A DNA stretch of 64,000 nt from Amorphophallus konjac (GCA_022559845.1 CM040126.1:224508641-224572640), one strand, 5' to 3'. Shown: positions 22,370 to 33,729, numbered from the stretch's first letter. Numbers and translations: made by a program. Notes: generated from the sequence alone by a model not told the origin.

Positions 22370-23287
22370 GTTCCCCTCCCCAGGTGTGGACGATAGAAAA
22401 AAAAACAATCGGAGAAACAATGCATCGATCAGAAACAATCGAAGAGATGGCCCTCATCCTTCTACCTCATCACGGGGCAAGTCCCAATCTTCAAGCAGTC
22501 ATGATCGCCCTGAGCAATTCCTGCTCATCCCAAAAGAACAGTACGAGAGAAGGATATACTCTTTCAAAGAAAAACCATCGAACACCAATGGGGCACATAT
22601 GTGATGACTTTGAAAGAAATAGACAGACAACTATCGCATTGATTATTGGAGTACACTGGCATCCTTACAACTGACGGAGGTGAGTGAAAAGACGTCCAGT
22701 AGTCTCTCATTCACTAGCCAATCCTTCGGTGGGACGTTGGCACAGGTATGGCGTTGAAACACATTGAACGGTGAGAGAAGAAACCCCTGGGGAGGGAAAA
22801 TTTGCTATCGCCCAGTCGGGCGTGGCCACGGGCCATTGTCAGGGACTCATATGCCTGATCGATCCCAGGATTTCAAGGTAGATGTAGCCCCTAGGGGCCT
22901 CCTCACGACCGGGATGAAACTGAGAAGAATCAGAAATGTGAAATGGATTGTAGTAATTAACAACACACTTGGAGCACAAACACGCAGACAGAAAAGATAG
23001 CAGACAAGTGGGACTCAAGCTTACTATTTCATTCGCCAAGTTGCAAAGAGTACAAAGGGATATCCACGAAAGAAAAATAAAACTAAAAAAAAACAAGAAC
23101 ACAAGGTGTTATTAGCCCCCCTTCCCCAGGGGCTTCAAGACCCACCTCCGTCTTCCACTCTGCTCCCTCGACTCTCTTTTCTCTCGCTGCTCCGGTGCTC
23201 TCTTTTTGCTTGCTCTCCCTGGGGCTCTCTTCGGGTGTCTTCGCCTTTTCATTCCAATCCCCCTCCAATACTGAGGGTAGATGGCCA

Positions 23288-23294
23288 ATTTATA
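23288..23294 (-). promoter_or_regulatory. LTR TATA box (Tat-like gypsy)
   Basis: The minus strand reads CTTATAAATTGG. It lies downstream of several CCACCGAYTC words and upstream of a GA-rich leader. Confidence 0.5.
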
Positions 23295-23329
23295 AGCGGG
23301 AGAACAGAGCATCGGCGGCGGGATGGGAC

Positions 23330-23565
23330 TGATGCCCGCCACCGACTGGCCGGCCCGCAGTGCAAAGGCGCCACCGATTCATGCAGGAAGACTGCGCCAC
23401 CGATCCAACCGCGAGAAGAAGAAGCCATCGACTCATGTGCAAGGCTCCACCGATTCATTTAAAAGGAGGCCACTAATCCATTTAAAAAGGTGCCACCGAT
23501 TCAACCATTTTCAATTTCAATTTCTTTCATAACAAAAGGGGTGCCACCGACTCATCCCATGGCAT
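23330..23565. repeat. GCCACCGATTCA motif cluster
   Basis: Variants of CCACCGAYTCA occur about seven times (near 23340, 23371, 23398, 23426, 23449, 23491 and 23546), spaced 20-55 bp with unlike spacers, just upstream of the TATA box at 23288-23294. The core CACCGA(C/T)T resembles the copia LTR motif. Confidence 0.7.
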
Positions 23566-23744
23566 TTTTATGATTTTTATCATTTCACCTCGGAACTCGC
23601 CCAAATGGAAGCCTGACATTCGGTGCAACCTTGAATTTGATACAGTAGGCTCAGAGTGTAGATTTCATCATTTTTGGGCCTCGATTTGCAGTTTTTGGTG
23701 ATTCTGGCGTGCCGAACCCATATCAATTTTCTAAGGTTTTGTTC

Positions 23745-24330
23745 TGATTCGGCCTTCGGCACTATAATTCATGCGACCAACTCAACTTTGAATATATGTG
23801 GGATATGTTCATTGAGTGTACTACCCATGGAAGTATTTTCATCCTGACTGGGCATCCTTTCAGCCACTTACGGACCTTTTCTGGTGCCATGTGTACTCGC
23901 ATCGGGTAACCTAGGTTTTCTCCTGATTTGGTGTTAGGCACGTTGATTTGTGCCGCCAACTCCATGATGTGGACACGTGAGATGTCTTCATTAGGAGGGC
24001 CTTCCCTCGAAGCATTTCTGCCCTGATCGGATGACTTTCTGGCCACTTACGGACCGTTCCGGCATTCTACGTGTGCTGAGCGGACTTCTCGGGTTTTTCG
24101 CTAATATCACCTTCGGCACTTCAAATCATGCCCTCAGGCCTGCTTCACGCATGTAGGAAGCGTCTTCATTGACTGGGAAACCACTCCAGATGTTCTCACC
24201 CCCATGGGATAATTCTTCGGCCACTTACAGACCACTTCAGCATTCCGCGTGTCTTGATCGGATCACTCGGGTTTTCCACTGATAGAACCTTCGGCTCCCC
24301 GTTTTGTGGGTGTAGGGGAACTCAGCCAGA
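23745..24330. repeat. About 178-bp tandem repeat, 3-4 copies
   Basis: On the minus strand each unit starts GTGCCGAAGG and contains GGTCCGTAAGTGGC(C/T)GAAAG and CATCCGATCAGGGC. Unit starts lie near 24285, 24108, 23935 and 23752, giving periods of about 172-186 bp. Tandem repeats near the 3' end are known in Tat-lineage elements. Confidence 0.75.
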
Positions 24331-24382
24331 GTTTATGACCTGTAAAACCAAAGGTCATGAAAAATTAGAAATATTTTCAGTG

Positions 24383-24960
24383 TCAACAAACCACCGCCTT
24401 TAATCCATAATTAAGGCAGAAAGGAGTTTGCCCAGTAGGTGTGCGTATGGAAGTACGGTAGGCCCATAGAGCTTCAACCAGCTTCTCTGGCCAATCCACA
24501 AATTTATTAACTTCACATGTTTTCTTGATAATTTTAATCAGAGTTTTATTTGTTGCCTCTTCTTGACCATTGCCATGTGGATAATAAGGAGACGAATGAT
24601 GCAATGCAATGTTATACCTTTACAGAGGTCTTGAATTTCTTGAGAGATAAATTGTGGCCCATTGTCAATGACGATGGTTCTTGGGATGCCGAATCTGGTG
24701 ATGATGTTCTTCATTATGAATTTGCAAACCGTTGACGCTTTGATTTTCGCATAAGCTTCCGCTTCCGCCCACTTGGTGAAGTACTCCGTGGCCGTGAGTA
24801 TAAATGATTTCAGTTTTGTGAGGAGGTTTGAGTCACCAAGAGGTCCGATAATATCAAAAGCCCACATGAAGAAAGGCCATGGGGAGGACATAGGATGGAG
24901 TGAAGAAGCAGGAGAATGAATTTTTTTAGCGTGCAGTTGGCACTTAACACACCTTTGAAC
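24383..24960 (-). pseudogene. Tat-type gypsy integrase core, fragment
   Basis: Integrase joins retrotransposon DNA to the genome. This part has the CVKCQ half of the HHCC zinc finger, then the first catalytic Asp in FDIIGPL, the second in VIDNGPQF and the Glu in QEEATNKT, followed by WPEKLVEALWAYRT and TPFCLNYGLKAVV. A frame shift near 24600 separates the two open pieces. It breaks off after GLKAVV with no C-terminal domain. It continues from 36239-39388 through the remnant at 26388-26447. Confidence 0.85.
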
Positions 24961-26388
24961 CACGAGTCCCCCGCCTTGGAACTCCCCGTTGCGGTACCCT
25001 TCGCCCAGGCTCAGGTGTTCACTCAGATGGAGTCACTCCCCTCGTCTGCTTCTCTACAGGTCCCTACGGGCTACCCTCTCCTTGGGTCAGAGCCTCTCTC
25101 TTCTGCTCTTGACTCGGACAATGTCACTTCTGTTACTCTTGCTGCGGCGGTTGTGCTCGGCCACTCCGAGCCTTCGGAAGCTGCTCCAGGCCATCTTTCT
25201 CCTGGCCATCTCCTTGCCGAGGAGGCCCCCTTGCCTGCTGCTGTGCCGGTTCTGACCGGGCCCCCACACCTGAGGTGCTTCCTCCCCGGGTTCGGGAGGG
25301 AGCGCCACTGCTGTGTCCAGCTTCGTCCGAGCCTATAGCCACGTCCTCTTGTGCCCGGGTGGCTGGTCGAGCTGCTGCTGCTTTGATGGTCCTCGGGCCC
25401 CTGGCCCCGGATGCTCCTCCGCTGCCTCCTGCTGGTCTCAATGCCTCTGCTGAGGCTTGGTGCCCAGGACAACAGCCCTCCACCATGATGGGTGGGGCTG
25501 CTGGTCCGGTGTCACCTTCCTCTACTCCTACATCCGCCCCCCGGCTATCCTTTGCTCAAGCACTGAAGAAGAAAATCAACCGGGAACCACCCGGTCCGAT
25601 TGTTGTCTCCACCCCGCATACTGTTCCAATGCGTCCAGCATGCAGCTTGCCTACAGCGGGCTTTGGTTCTGGTATCAAGTTACCTCAGCTTCAGGTTCTA
25701 TCAATCCCCGGGCTTGAGCCGGCGTCGGGCTTCACAGACTTTACGGCGGCTCATGCGGCCTTCGTGGGCAACCCTGTATTGGACCGTTCGCGGATGGGTT
25801 CGAGGTCGGAGCGCGACGCCCCACGGCGTTCTTACCGGCGCTCCAACTCCACTTCCTCTTCGCGCGATCGGCAATGTGTTTTCGAGGACACTCCTCCTGC
25901 TCCCCGTCGCTCACTTCATCTCCAGTCAGCTTCTGCGGCACTCCTCCAGCCGGTCCACTCCTCCCTCTCTGAGGAGCTCGATCCTGATGGCACGGACCGC
26001 GACCCTCTTGGCTCGCCAGGTTCCCCAGTCCGTCTGCGCGGAATCCGTACGGTGTTCTCGTTCGACTCTGAAGGGGTCTTCGATGAAGATTCCTATTTGT
26101 AGGGGCTATGTTTCTTCTGTGGGTGTTTGGGCCTTTGTTTCTGCCCTTGCCTGGGTTTTTTGGGCTTTTTTCGCTTTCTTGGGCCTTTGGCCTTGTACCC
26201 TTCTTGCCCCCTTTCGGGCCTCCCCCTTTCCCCCCCCCCCTTTTGTACCCCTCTTCTTTTACTGCTTTCCTTAATGAAAACACTTGCCTGGCAGTCGGGG
26301 TAGTGTGTTCATCTTCTTCTGCAATGAAGGGATGAACCCCCTCCCCTATCTACCACCTTGCAAGGATTGACTTGAGTTAAAAAAAAAA
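24961..26388 (+). mobile_element. GC-rich poly(A) retroposon
   Basis: This insertion interrupts the integrase in the opposite orientation. It ends in a run of 11 A (26379-26389) just before integrase sequence resumes. It is much richer in G+C than its host. A frame from about 25025 (MESLPSSASL), shifting near 25268 in a C run, encodes a Pro/Ser/Ala-rich protein, then about 230 bp of T-rich trailer (GGGCCTTTGGCC, TTAATGAAAA) like plant LINE 3' ends. At most 3 bp (AAC) of target duplication is visible, unusually short. It may be a non-autonomous LINE derivative or a processed copy of a gene. Confidence 0.65.
25025..26102 (+). pseudogene. Proline-rich protein of retroposon, frameshifted
   Basis: I do not recognise this protein. 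The main open part (25275-26102) ends in a TAG at 26100 followed by the noncoding trailer. Visible features are Pro/Ala/Ser-rich low complexity, LSFAQALKKKINREPPGP (reminiscent of the SFA(Q/D)AL phrase of plant LINE ORF1 proteins), an Arg/Ser stretch (RSYRRSNSTSSSRDRQ) and the acidic end FDSEGVFDEDSYL. There is no zinc knuckle, endonuclease or reverse transcriptase. An indel in a C run near 25268 joins it to the upstream frame. Confidence 0.4.
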
Positions 26389-26447
26389 ACATAGATAGAA
26401 CAATCCTCCTCTAGAGTGGGGCAATAGAAGCCTAGCCTAAGGATCTT
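26388..26447 (-). pseudogene. 60-bp integrase remnant between two insertions
   Basis: The minus strand encodes KILRLGFYCPTLEEDCSIY. This is the stretch between the HH and CC halves of a gypsy integrase zinc finger. It fits in frame after the MLVKK at 36239-36253 and before QRCVKCQ near 24950. It is stranded between the chromovirus and the retroposon. Confidence 0.85.
26443..26447. repeat. Target-site duplication ATCTT (left)
   Basis: ATCTT here and at 36234-36238 flanks the chromovirus. Removing one copy restores the integrase frame of the host element. Confidence 0.9.
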
Positions 26448-28859
26448 TGATGTGACACACTAAGGGGGTTTGCAGCAAAGGGACAAAGATCCTTGGACCT
26501 ATTCCGCAAGCACAATCACAAAATAGCGAAGTTTCACGATCGGGACCGAACCGCCGTCGCACACACACGAACCCGCGTGACTCGGTGATGCCGAGTGGAG
26601 ATGATGGATCAAGACCCCAGCTGGTAGAGTGCCAGCAGGGCTAGGGTTGCCCTCCCAAGGGTACGAAGCCCACTTTTAAGGGGCTGGCCGGGTGCCAATT
26701 GGGGCACTAGGTCCCTCTCTCTCACAGCCCACGGTGACCGCTCGTAAGGGGAACACACGGGGCGGGCGCTCACTCTCTTGCTCAACGGAGCAATTCCACG
26801 GACATTAGATGAACAAGTACTAAAAGAGGAGCAAAGTTCAGAGCTTACCCTCGTTGGTTTGAGGAAACCAACCCCGTTCGGAGATGAGGGCGAGCGGGGA
26901 AGTGTGGGTTCCCCGCACACTGCGGCGATGAAGCTTGAATCATGTTTAAAAGTTACAATCACTACGCCTCACACAGGAGGGTGGACTTGGGATGAGGATT
27001 TCTGTATTATAAATCAAACACTACCTCCGCATAGGGAGGGGCGTTAAGCCAGCCAGGCGGAGAGGGGAGGTTTGCTCGAATCGCGACGTCGGGACACCTT
27101 GCCGGTTCTGCCCGGTTCTGGGACAGCAAGACAGGGGGTCGGTGTAGTCGCCGCTGTGAGCTCTCCTGGACTCGGAACTCATTGAGACTGGCACCAATAC
27201 ATCGCTGACAAACCCAGGTACGACTGTGAATTTTTGGGGGCAGGTCCGAAGTTGTCACAGGCAGGGGCGGACTCTGGAACAGGGTCCCTGTGAACTGGCT
27301 CGGACTGCACCTAGGTTGAAACAGCAGATGGATGAAGCTGCCACGCCCTCTCCCGAAGTCCAAATGATGCGGGACTAGGTCATGCACAACCGCGGGTGAG
27401 TCTTCTTCAAGCAGCAAGAAAGAACAGCGCCGGAGGACGTCGGGGCAGAGCGCAGTGGTCCGAGAAGCGGGGAGGTGTCGGGGCAGACCCAGACTGACCT
27501 GAACAGCGTCCCGGCGGGAGATAATTTGGAACAAATGGCTCCGGGATCCGAATGAGGCCCCGCTGGCTGCGTTGGACAGAGGGCAGGTGGACCTTATCTC
27601 TGGCCAAGCGGCGCGCCAAGGTGAGCACGGGGGTGATCGCAGGAATCTCTGCAAGTCACTTCTGGTGGCAGGCCGGACTGGTTCTGCACAGTTGGCGAAG
27701 AATGGCTCTCTCGGGCAGTTCCGACCTCGGATTGAGACGAAACCAACTCACCTGCGAAGAAGACTGGAAGGGCTTTCCGTCTCTGTAGGCCACGCCCCCA
27801 GAAGCTTCGGGAAGTGGTCGCGGGCGGCACTGCAACAGGGGGTCGACCTGTAGGGCTTCAGCTGCACACGGGTTTGAAGAGAAAAGGGTTGAAAGGGGGG
27901 GTTTCTTTGGTGGAAGGGTAGGGGATATGGTTGCTTTGGTGGTGGGGAATGGTTGGGAGGTGGCAAGGGGAGGTGAGGGAGGAAGGTAGGGGTGGAGCTA
28001 GCAGGGGAGAGGGGGTGGGTGCGCAAGGGTCTAGGGGTTGGAGGTGGGTGCGAAATGGCTTGGGGAAATGGGGGGGAATGGCCTTTGAATTGGGTGGAGG
28101 ATTGAATGATAGTGTTAATGGATGCCTAGGGAAGGGGAGGGGTTACCTTGGGGAGGGGACGAGGTGCTTGGGAGAGGGGGATTCTCTCTTGGGAAGATGG
28201 AAGGTTGTATGGGGAAGGGGAAGGGTTGCTTGGGGAGTGGTGGGAGCAAATGGGGTTTATGAGTCTTGGGAGGTGAAGGGTTGTGTTTAATGGGGTGGGG
28301 CTGATGTGGCAAGTGGGGGAGGTGAAGGGGCAGGTTCGCCCAAGGGAGAGAGAGAGAGGAGGAGAGAGAGAGGGGTTCGCCCCCTTTAGTGTGTGAGAGA
28401 GAAGAGAGAGCTAGAGAGAGAGAGAGAGGAGACAATGCTAGTGGATAACTTTACTCAATACTTCATTAGCCATCTCAAGTGGAGTTTGGGTCCTATTTAT
28501 AGGGATCCCAACATTTACAAAAAGTCCCTCTGATAAGTGCAAAAAACAAATAAGCAAAGAGATGGGGGAAGGGGGAGGGCGCCCCTGGGCCAGGCCCACC
28601 TAAATGGGCCCATATGACACTCTAGCCCAACATGATGACACAAACTTAGGTCAATAACATGATAACCTAGGGACTTGACTCAAACAAAGGTAAATTACAT
28701 CAAAGTGACTCAACTGAAAGGAGAAAATACATCAAGAGAACCCACATAGCAAGCCCAAGTGTCGAGGTGGGCCCATCCAGTCGTGGAGCCGCATCCTACC
28801 CATCTCCGGGAGGGAGAGAGGTGTCGAGCCAGAGGGAATCATGGGTGATGTCCCCATCA
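26448..28859 (-). repeat. Chromovirus 3' LTR
   Basis: This is the 2412-bp left LTR, beginning TGATGTGACACAC and ending CCCCATCA. A CTATAAATAGG box lies at 28492-28503 on the minus strand. A (GA)n tract lies at about 28348-28432, downstream of the TATA box in transcription. All ORFs read inside it (for example 27748-28435) are incidental. Confidence 0.93.
28492..28503 (-). promoter_or_regulatory. TATA box of chromovirus 3' LTR
   Basis: The minus strand reads CCTATAAATAGG, identical in the other LTR at 35866-35877. It is near the middle of the LTR's 5' third, as expected for a promoter. Confidence 0.65.
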
Positions 28860-28875
28860 ACTCCCCCGGGCTGTG
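28860..28875 (-). other. Polypurine tract
   Basis: The minus strand reads CAGCCCGGGGGAGT directly before the 3' LTR. It primes plus-strand DNA synthesis in related elements. The integrase tail runs into it (SSSSQPGG). Confidence 0.65.
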
Positions 28876-29347
28876 AAGAGCTCGACTCTGTCGAGAAATG
28901 GTCCACCCGACTACGATAACGCTCCAGGAGGACGGGGTCTAGCTGCTAAAGATCCTCCCTACTCACCCGCGAGTCATCCGAAGGGGGCCGGCCCTTCCAC
29001 CTGACCAAGTTTCGCTCGTATGCTTTGCTCCGGGTGACGGTGACATGTTCATCCAATATCCGCTCTACTTGCTCACGTTGGCCCCTTTGGGCTGGTGGAA
29101 CTTTCTCACGGGTGGTGGCTCTCTCAAGGGTTGGAACAAGCTCAATTCCCTCACTAGGTGTCACCGTGGGACCCCTGTATGGCACCAAGTCAGCCACATT
29201 GAATGTGGGACTTACTCCGTACTCCTCGGGGAGGTCCAACACGTAAGCATTCGTGCCGATCCGCCTCAGAACCTTGAAGGGGCCTGATCCACGCGATCTC
29301 ACTTTGGAGACATTCCCAGGGAATAGTCTCTTAGTTCTCACCATCAC
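28876..29347 (-). pseudogene. Chromovirus integrase C-terminus and chromodomain-like tail
   Basis: The segment begins MVRTKRLFPG and has the GPFKVLRRIGTNAYVLDLP core of a gypsy integrase C-terminal domain. It then has VERILDEHVTVTRSKAYE and LVRWKGRPPSDDSRVSREDL, resembling a chromodomain, which can guide integration. A TAG at 28946 follows REDL; after it the frame continues (QLDPVLLERYRSRV) to the polypurine tract. The aromatic residue usual after DDS is Arg here. The segment is in a different frame from the integrase core. Confidence 0.8.
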
Positions 29348-29355
29348 ATAATCAC

Positions 29356-30936
29356 CTACACGAAATTCTGGTGGCGTCGGTGGGAATCGGCCGATTTCTT
29401 ATACACTTCATTGCTTTTGTTGATGTGTTTGCGGATTTCCTCATGCAGTTCTTTCATGTGTTGGGCAAAAGACTCAGCACTAATAGACACTCTAGCATGT
29501 GTAGGTAAAGGAATGAGATCTGTAGGCTTTCTAGACTTGTACCCATGCACGGCTTCAAAAGGGCTCATCCCTATAGATCTATTCACTGAGTTGTTGTATG
29601 CAAACTCTGCCTGGGGTAGAATAAGATCCCAATTCCCTGGGCGATCCTCAACAAGACACCGAAGGAGATTCCCAAGACTCCTGTTGACGACTTCGGTCTG
29701 GCCATCGGTTTGAGGGTGATAGGCTGTGGAAAACTTGAGAAGGGTCCCCATTAGGTGCCAGAGGGTCTTCCAGAAATAGCTGGTGAATTTGACATCCCTA
29801 TCAGAAATGATGGTTTTGGGTAGGCCATGGAGGCGAACTACTTCATCGAAGAATAGGCGGGCCACATGGGAGGCATCAGAGGTTTTTGAGCAGGGGATGA
29901 AGTGGGCCATTTTTGAAAATCTGTCCACTACGACAAAGATGGAATCATGCTTCTTCTGAGTTCTAGGTAGACCCAAGACAAAATCCATGCTTAAATCCTG
30001 CCAAGGACGATCAAGGACAGGGAGTGGGGTATATAGGCCAGTGTTTTGTTTTATCTGTTTGGCTGAGGCACATATGCGACATTGTCCCACAATTTTGGCT
30101 ACATCCCTCTCAAGACTTGGCCAGTAGAACTGACCCTCAACCATAGCAATGGTCTTGTGCACTCCAAAATGTCCAGCCAGGCCTCCAGCATGCAACTCCC
30201 AGACTAGGAAATCCCGCAGGGATGTTCTCGGTATGCAAAGTCTATGGCCTTTGAAGATGAACCCGTCCTCTAGGATGAAACCTTGGTGTTCCCTAGGTGA
30301 TTGGCTGGTCAGGGTGGTATGGATAGGCCCAAAATCCGGGCAATCAGGGTACTCATTCTTGACTCTCTCAAACCCTATGACTTCCACCCGAATGGTAGCC
30401 AACAAGGAGACCCTCCTACTGAGTGCATCTGCGGCACGATTCTCACTCCCAGCCTTATGCTTGATCACAAAAGTGTAGGACTGGATGTATTCGACCCAGC
30501 GGGCATGTCGGGCATTCAGTTTCTGTTGGGAGTTGAGATATTTTAGGGCCTCGTGGTCAGAAAATATGACAAACTCTTTGGGCAAGAGATAATGCCTCCA
30601 ATGTCGGAGGAATTGCACCACGGCATAAAATTCTTTGTCATAGGTGGAGTATTTTGCCCTGGCATCACACAATTTCTCACTAAAGTAGGCCACTGGGTGT
30701 CCCTCTTGGCTGAGGATCCCGCCAATCCCTACCCCGGAGGCATCACAAGTCACCTCAAAGACTTTGGAAAAGTCGGGGAGGCATAATACCGGGGCTTGGG
30801 TCATCCTTTCCTTGAGCTCTTGGAAGGCCCTAGAAGCAGACTTGGTCCACGCAAACGTCCCCTTTTTAAGGCAATCTGTGATGGGGGCTGTGACCATGCT
30901 GAACCCACGGATAAATCTCTGATAGAAGGTGGCCAA
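29356..30936 (-). pseudogene. Chromovirus RNase H and integrase core
   Basis: This is an open stretch of 526 codons starting just after a stop in pol. RNase H is recognisable from CDASGVGIGGIL, YSTYDKEFYA, SDHEALKYL and ADALSRR. Integrase follows with the HHCC finger (AGHFGVHKTI, CRICASAK) and the catalytic residues in LSMDFVLGL, IISDRDVKF and QTDGQTEVVNRS. A frame shift near 29360-29390 (around ADSHRRHQNFV) separates it from the C-terminal domain. It is otherwise well preserved. Confidence 0.9.
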
Positions 30937-30948
30937 CCCATGGAAACT

Positions 30949-32580
30949 CTAGACATCATGGAGAGTGCGGGGCTCTGGCCAGTCAAGGATAGCTTGGACC
31001 TTTTCGGGGTCCATGGATACTCCCTCAGTGGAAACCACATATCCAAGGAAAGTAATGGATTTGGTCATGAAATGACATTTTCCCAAGTTGGCGAAGAGAC
31101 TCTCTTTCCTAAGGGTAGTGCAGATCTGCCTAAGATGGCTGAGGTGGGCTTCCTTGGACTGGCTGTAGATAAGGATGTCATCAAAATAGACCACCAAGAA
31201 AACTCCAATGTAAGGTCTAAGGACCTCCGTCATAAGGCGCATAAAGGTGCTCGGGGCATTTGATAGCCCAAAAGGCATCACTAGCCATTCATAGAGTCCA
31301 TCTTTGGTTTTAAAGGCTGTTTTCCATTCATCTCCTGACCTTATCCTAACCTGATGGTAGCCACTTTTAAGATCTATTTTGGAAAAAATGGTGGCTCCGG
31401 CTAGCATGTCGAGCATATCGTCAAGCCTAGGTATGGGGAACCTATATTTGACGGTAATCTTGTTGATGGCCCTGCTATCGATACACATTCGCCATGTCCC
31501 ATCTTTCTTGGGTGTGAGAAGGGCCGGGACAGCACAAGGGATTTTGCTAAGGCGGAGAAAGCCTTTCCTAATAAGTTCTTCCACTTGCCTCCTCAATTCT
31601 GCATGCTCTGTGGGGTTGAGGCGAAAGTGGGGAAGGTTTGGGAGGGTGGCTCCTGGGACGAGATCGATAGCATGTTGAACATCCCTCATGGGTGGCAATT
31701 GGTCAGGGAGCTCATCGGGGAACACATCCTTAAATTCTTCCAGGAGAGGGTGTATTTCCACGGGGTGGGGGTTGGAGGGAGTTGACTCTCCAAGGCATAT
31801 GACTACAGCACACAAGGGTGTTCCTTGGGCAACCTCCTCCTCCAATTCTCTTCTCGTGATGAGATGCAGACCCTTGGTTTTTCCAGTTGGCTTTTCTTGG
31901 GTAGGTTCTTGGGAAGCTGGTGGGGTTGGTGGGTGTGGGATCCCTGGGTTTTGTGGTGAAGGGAGAAGCCCCTTGGAGGGAGGTTCCTTTCGAGGTGGGG
32001 AGGGATTGAGGCAGATGGTTTTCCCCTCATGTTCAAAAGTGCATGTGTTAGGCTTTCCTAGGATGGTTGCATTGACGTCATAAATCCAGGGTCTTCCTAG
32101 AAGGATGCTCCCTACTTCCATGGGTATAATGTCACACCAAACTTGTCCTTGATAGGATGAGAAGGTGATGGGGACAAGGCAACAAGTGTTGACCGGGATG
32201 GAGTGATTGTTAATCCAAGAGACCCGGTATGGCTTGGGGTGGGGTGTGGTAGTAAGCCCAAGAAGCTTAACGGTGTCAGGAGACACGGCGTCGACACAAC
32301 TCCCATTATCTAGGATCACTTTCCTAACATGGCTCCCCATCTTGAGGTAGGTGTGAAAAATGGAGGTCCTACACCAATCTTCCTCTTGTGGTTTGGTGAG
32401 GGTGCACCTAATCACACCTAAGTGGGAGTCGGTGGGAGGAAGGTCATGATCTAAGCTTGTTTCATAGAGTTGTTCCTCATACTCCTCTTCCCAACCTAGG
32501 GTAGCCTCATACTCCTCCACCATGCTCTCATGTTCTCCTTGGGACGGGGTAGTCCCTCCTTCAATGATAAGGCTGGACAA
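30949..32580 (-). pseudogene. Chromovirus protease and reverse transcriptase
   Basis: 543 codons are open. The aspartic protease region has [12 protein letters not shown] (active-site region altered from the usual D-S/T-G to DNGS) and LLGRPWIYD. Reverse transcriptase follows with [26 protein letters not shown] and [11 protein letters not shown], whose YFDD holds two catalytic Asp. It stops at TAG 30949 in the linker after TLHDV, where the family normally continues SFHGLA; the next base triplet restores that sequence. It makes element DNA from RNA in functional copies. Confidence 0.9.
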
Positions 32581-33729
32581 TCCTTTGGACGGACATTGGG
32601 TGGCGATGTGTCCATAACCATGGCATCAAAAGCATTTTATCGAGCTACTCCCTGGGGTTGTTCCTTTGGGGGGTTCCTCTCTTCGGGGAGGAGGGTTGGG
32701 TGGGGTAGCCCTTGTAGGGGTGGGATTGGTTGGTTGAGGGTAAGTCCGAGTAGGAGTTCCCCCACTGGGGATAGGGGTCTTTAATAAGGGAAGAAGGTTG
32801 GGTCGGGGACCCGGACTCCTGACATCGGCCGTTCTTGGGGAGGCAAACCTAGGATTCCTAGAAAATCTCTCCACATCACGGGCTATTTGATAGGCTATTT
32901 CAAGGCTATGCACGTCCCTCATGAAGAGCTCCCGTTTGATGTGCGGTAGAAGACCGTTTCTAAATCGGGACAGAGTGACGGCCGGTTCCTCGACGACTCC
33001 ACACCTTAGGAGATAGGAGTCAAATTTTTAAATGTACTCCTCCACAGTCTTCCCTTCCTGGGTAAGACTTTGCCACTCATCGAGGAGTAGTTGACTATAG
33101 GAATTGGGAAGGTATTTGCTCCTGAGTTGGATCTTCATGTCAAGCCAATTGTCAATGGGTTCTTCCCTCCTAATCCTCCTTTGGCTTTCTACCTTTAACC
33201 AATAGGTTTTGGCTAGTTTGAGAAGGTGCATCTTAGCCAACCTAACTTTCCTTTCCTCGGTCATTGGATACCAATCAAAGTATTGGTCCATGCCATGTTC
33301 CCACTCTTCATAGGCACTTGGGTTATGGGCCCCATCAAATTTTGGAGCCTCTACCTTAATCATCCTTAAGAGGAAATCGTCTGGATCCTCTCGGGGTCGC
33401 CTCTCATTGCGCCGAGGTTGTAGGGGCCTCTCATGCTCATGGTAAAAGTCATTCTCTAGGTCTTCCCTATCAAGTTCAGCTCGTGGAGGGAGAGCTCTTT
33501 GGGCATGGTTTCTAGGTGGGACCCTAGCTTCCTCAAGTCTCTCCAGACGGATGGAAAAACCATCTAACCGTTCCATGATGGTATCAAGGACAGCATCAAA
33601 CCGATCCATTGGATCTTGGGGTGCCTTCCTAGGGATGTCTTGGTTGTCTTGGGAATTGGAATTCATAGGGGGAGCCAAGGATGAGGGGTCGGCCCGATAC
33701 AAGGCACCACTACGGGTAGACATGCACAA
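32581..33729 (-). pseudogene. gag: Chromovirus gag, two internal stops
   Basis: The start at 33729 reads MCMSTRSGALYRADPSS. A predicted coiled segment (MDRFDAVLDTIMERLDGFSI) precedes a Retrotrans_gag domain (KVEAPKFDGAHNPSAYEEWE, MDQYFDWYPMTEERKVRLAK, LRSKYLPNSYSQLLLDEWQS). A TAA at 33028 interrupts the domain. The frame then continues through a Pro/Thr-rich linker to a CCHC knuckle at about 32595-32637 (KCF, TGA stop, [11 protein letters not shown]). It is in the same frame order as pol, consistent with one polyprotein. Confidence 0.85.

Larger units (their letters stand above)
22370..24291 (-). repeat. Tat-like gypsy LTR, U3-side fragment
   Basis: This is the continuation of the LTR split by the solo LTR. 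On the minus strand it carries TATAAATTGG at 23288-23294, then a CT-rich tract and a T-rich tract before GCGAATGAAATAG, an arrangement typical of promoter and polyadenylation parts of an LTR. Its right end is uncertain; AAAACGGGGAG near 24294-24304 could be the polypurine tract. On its right is integrase, on its left a primer site and gag, so a single LTR is shared by two internal regions. Confidence 0.45.

Noticed and set aside
21311..28435. Pro/Ser- and Gly-rich ORFs near 21.3-21.8 kb and 27.7-28.4 kb (and 35.0-35.7 kb)
   Set aside because: They lie inside chromovirus-type LTRs, which are GC-rich and purine-biased. The same frames recur only because the LTRs are copies.
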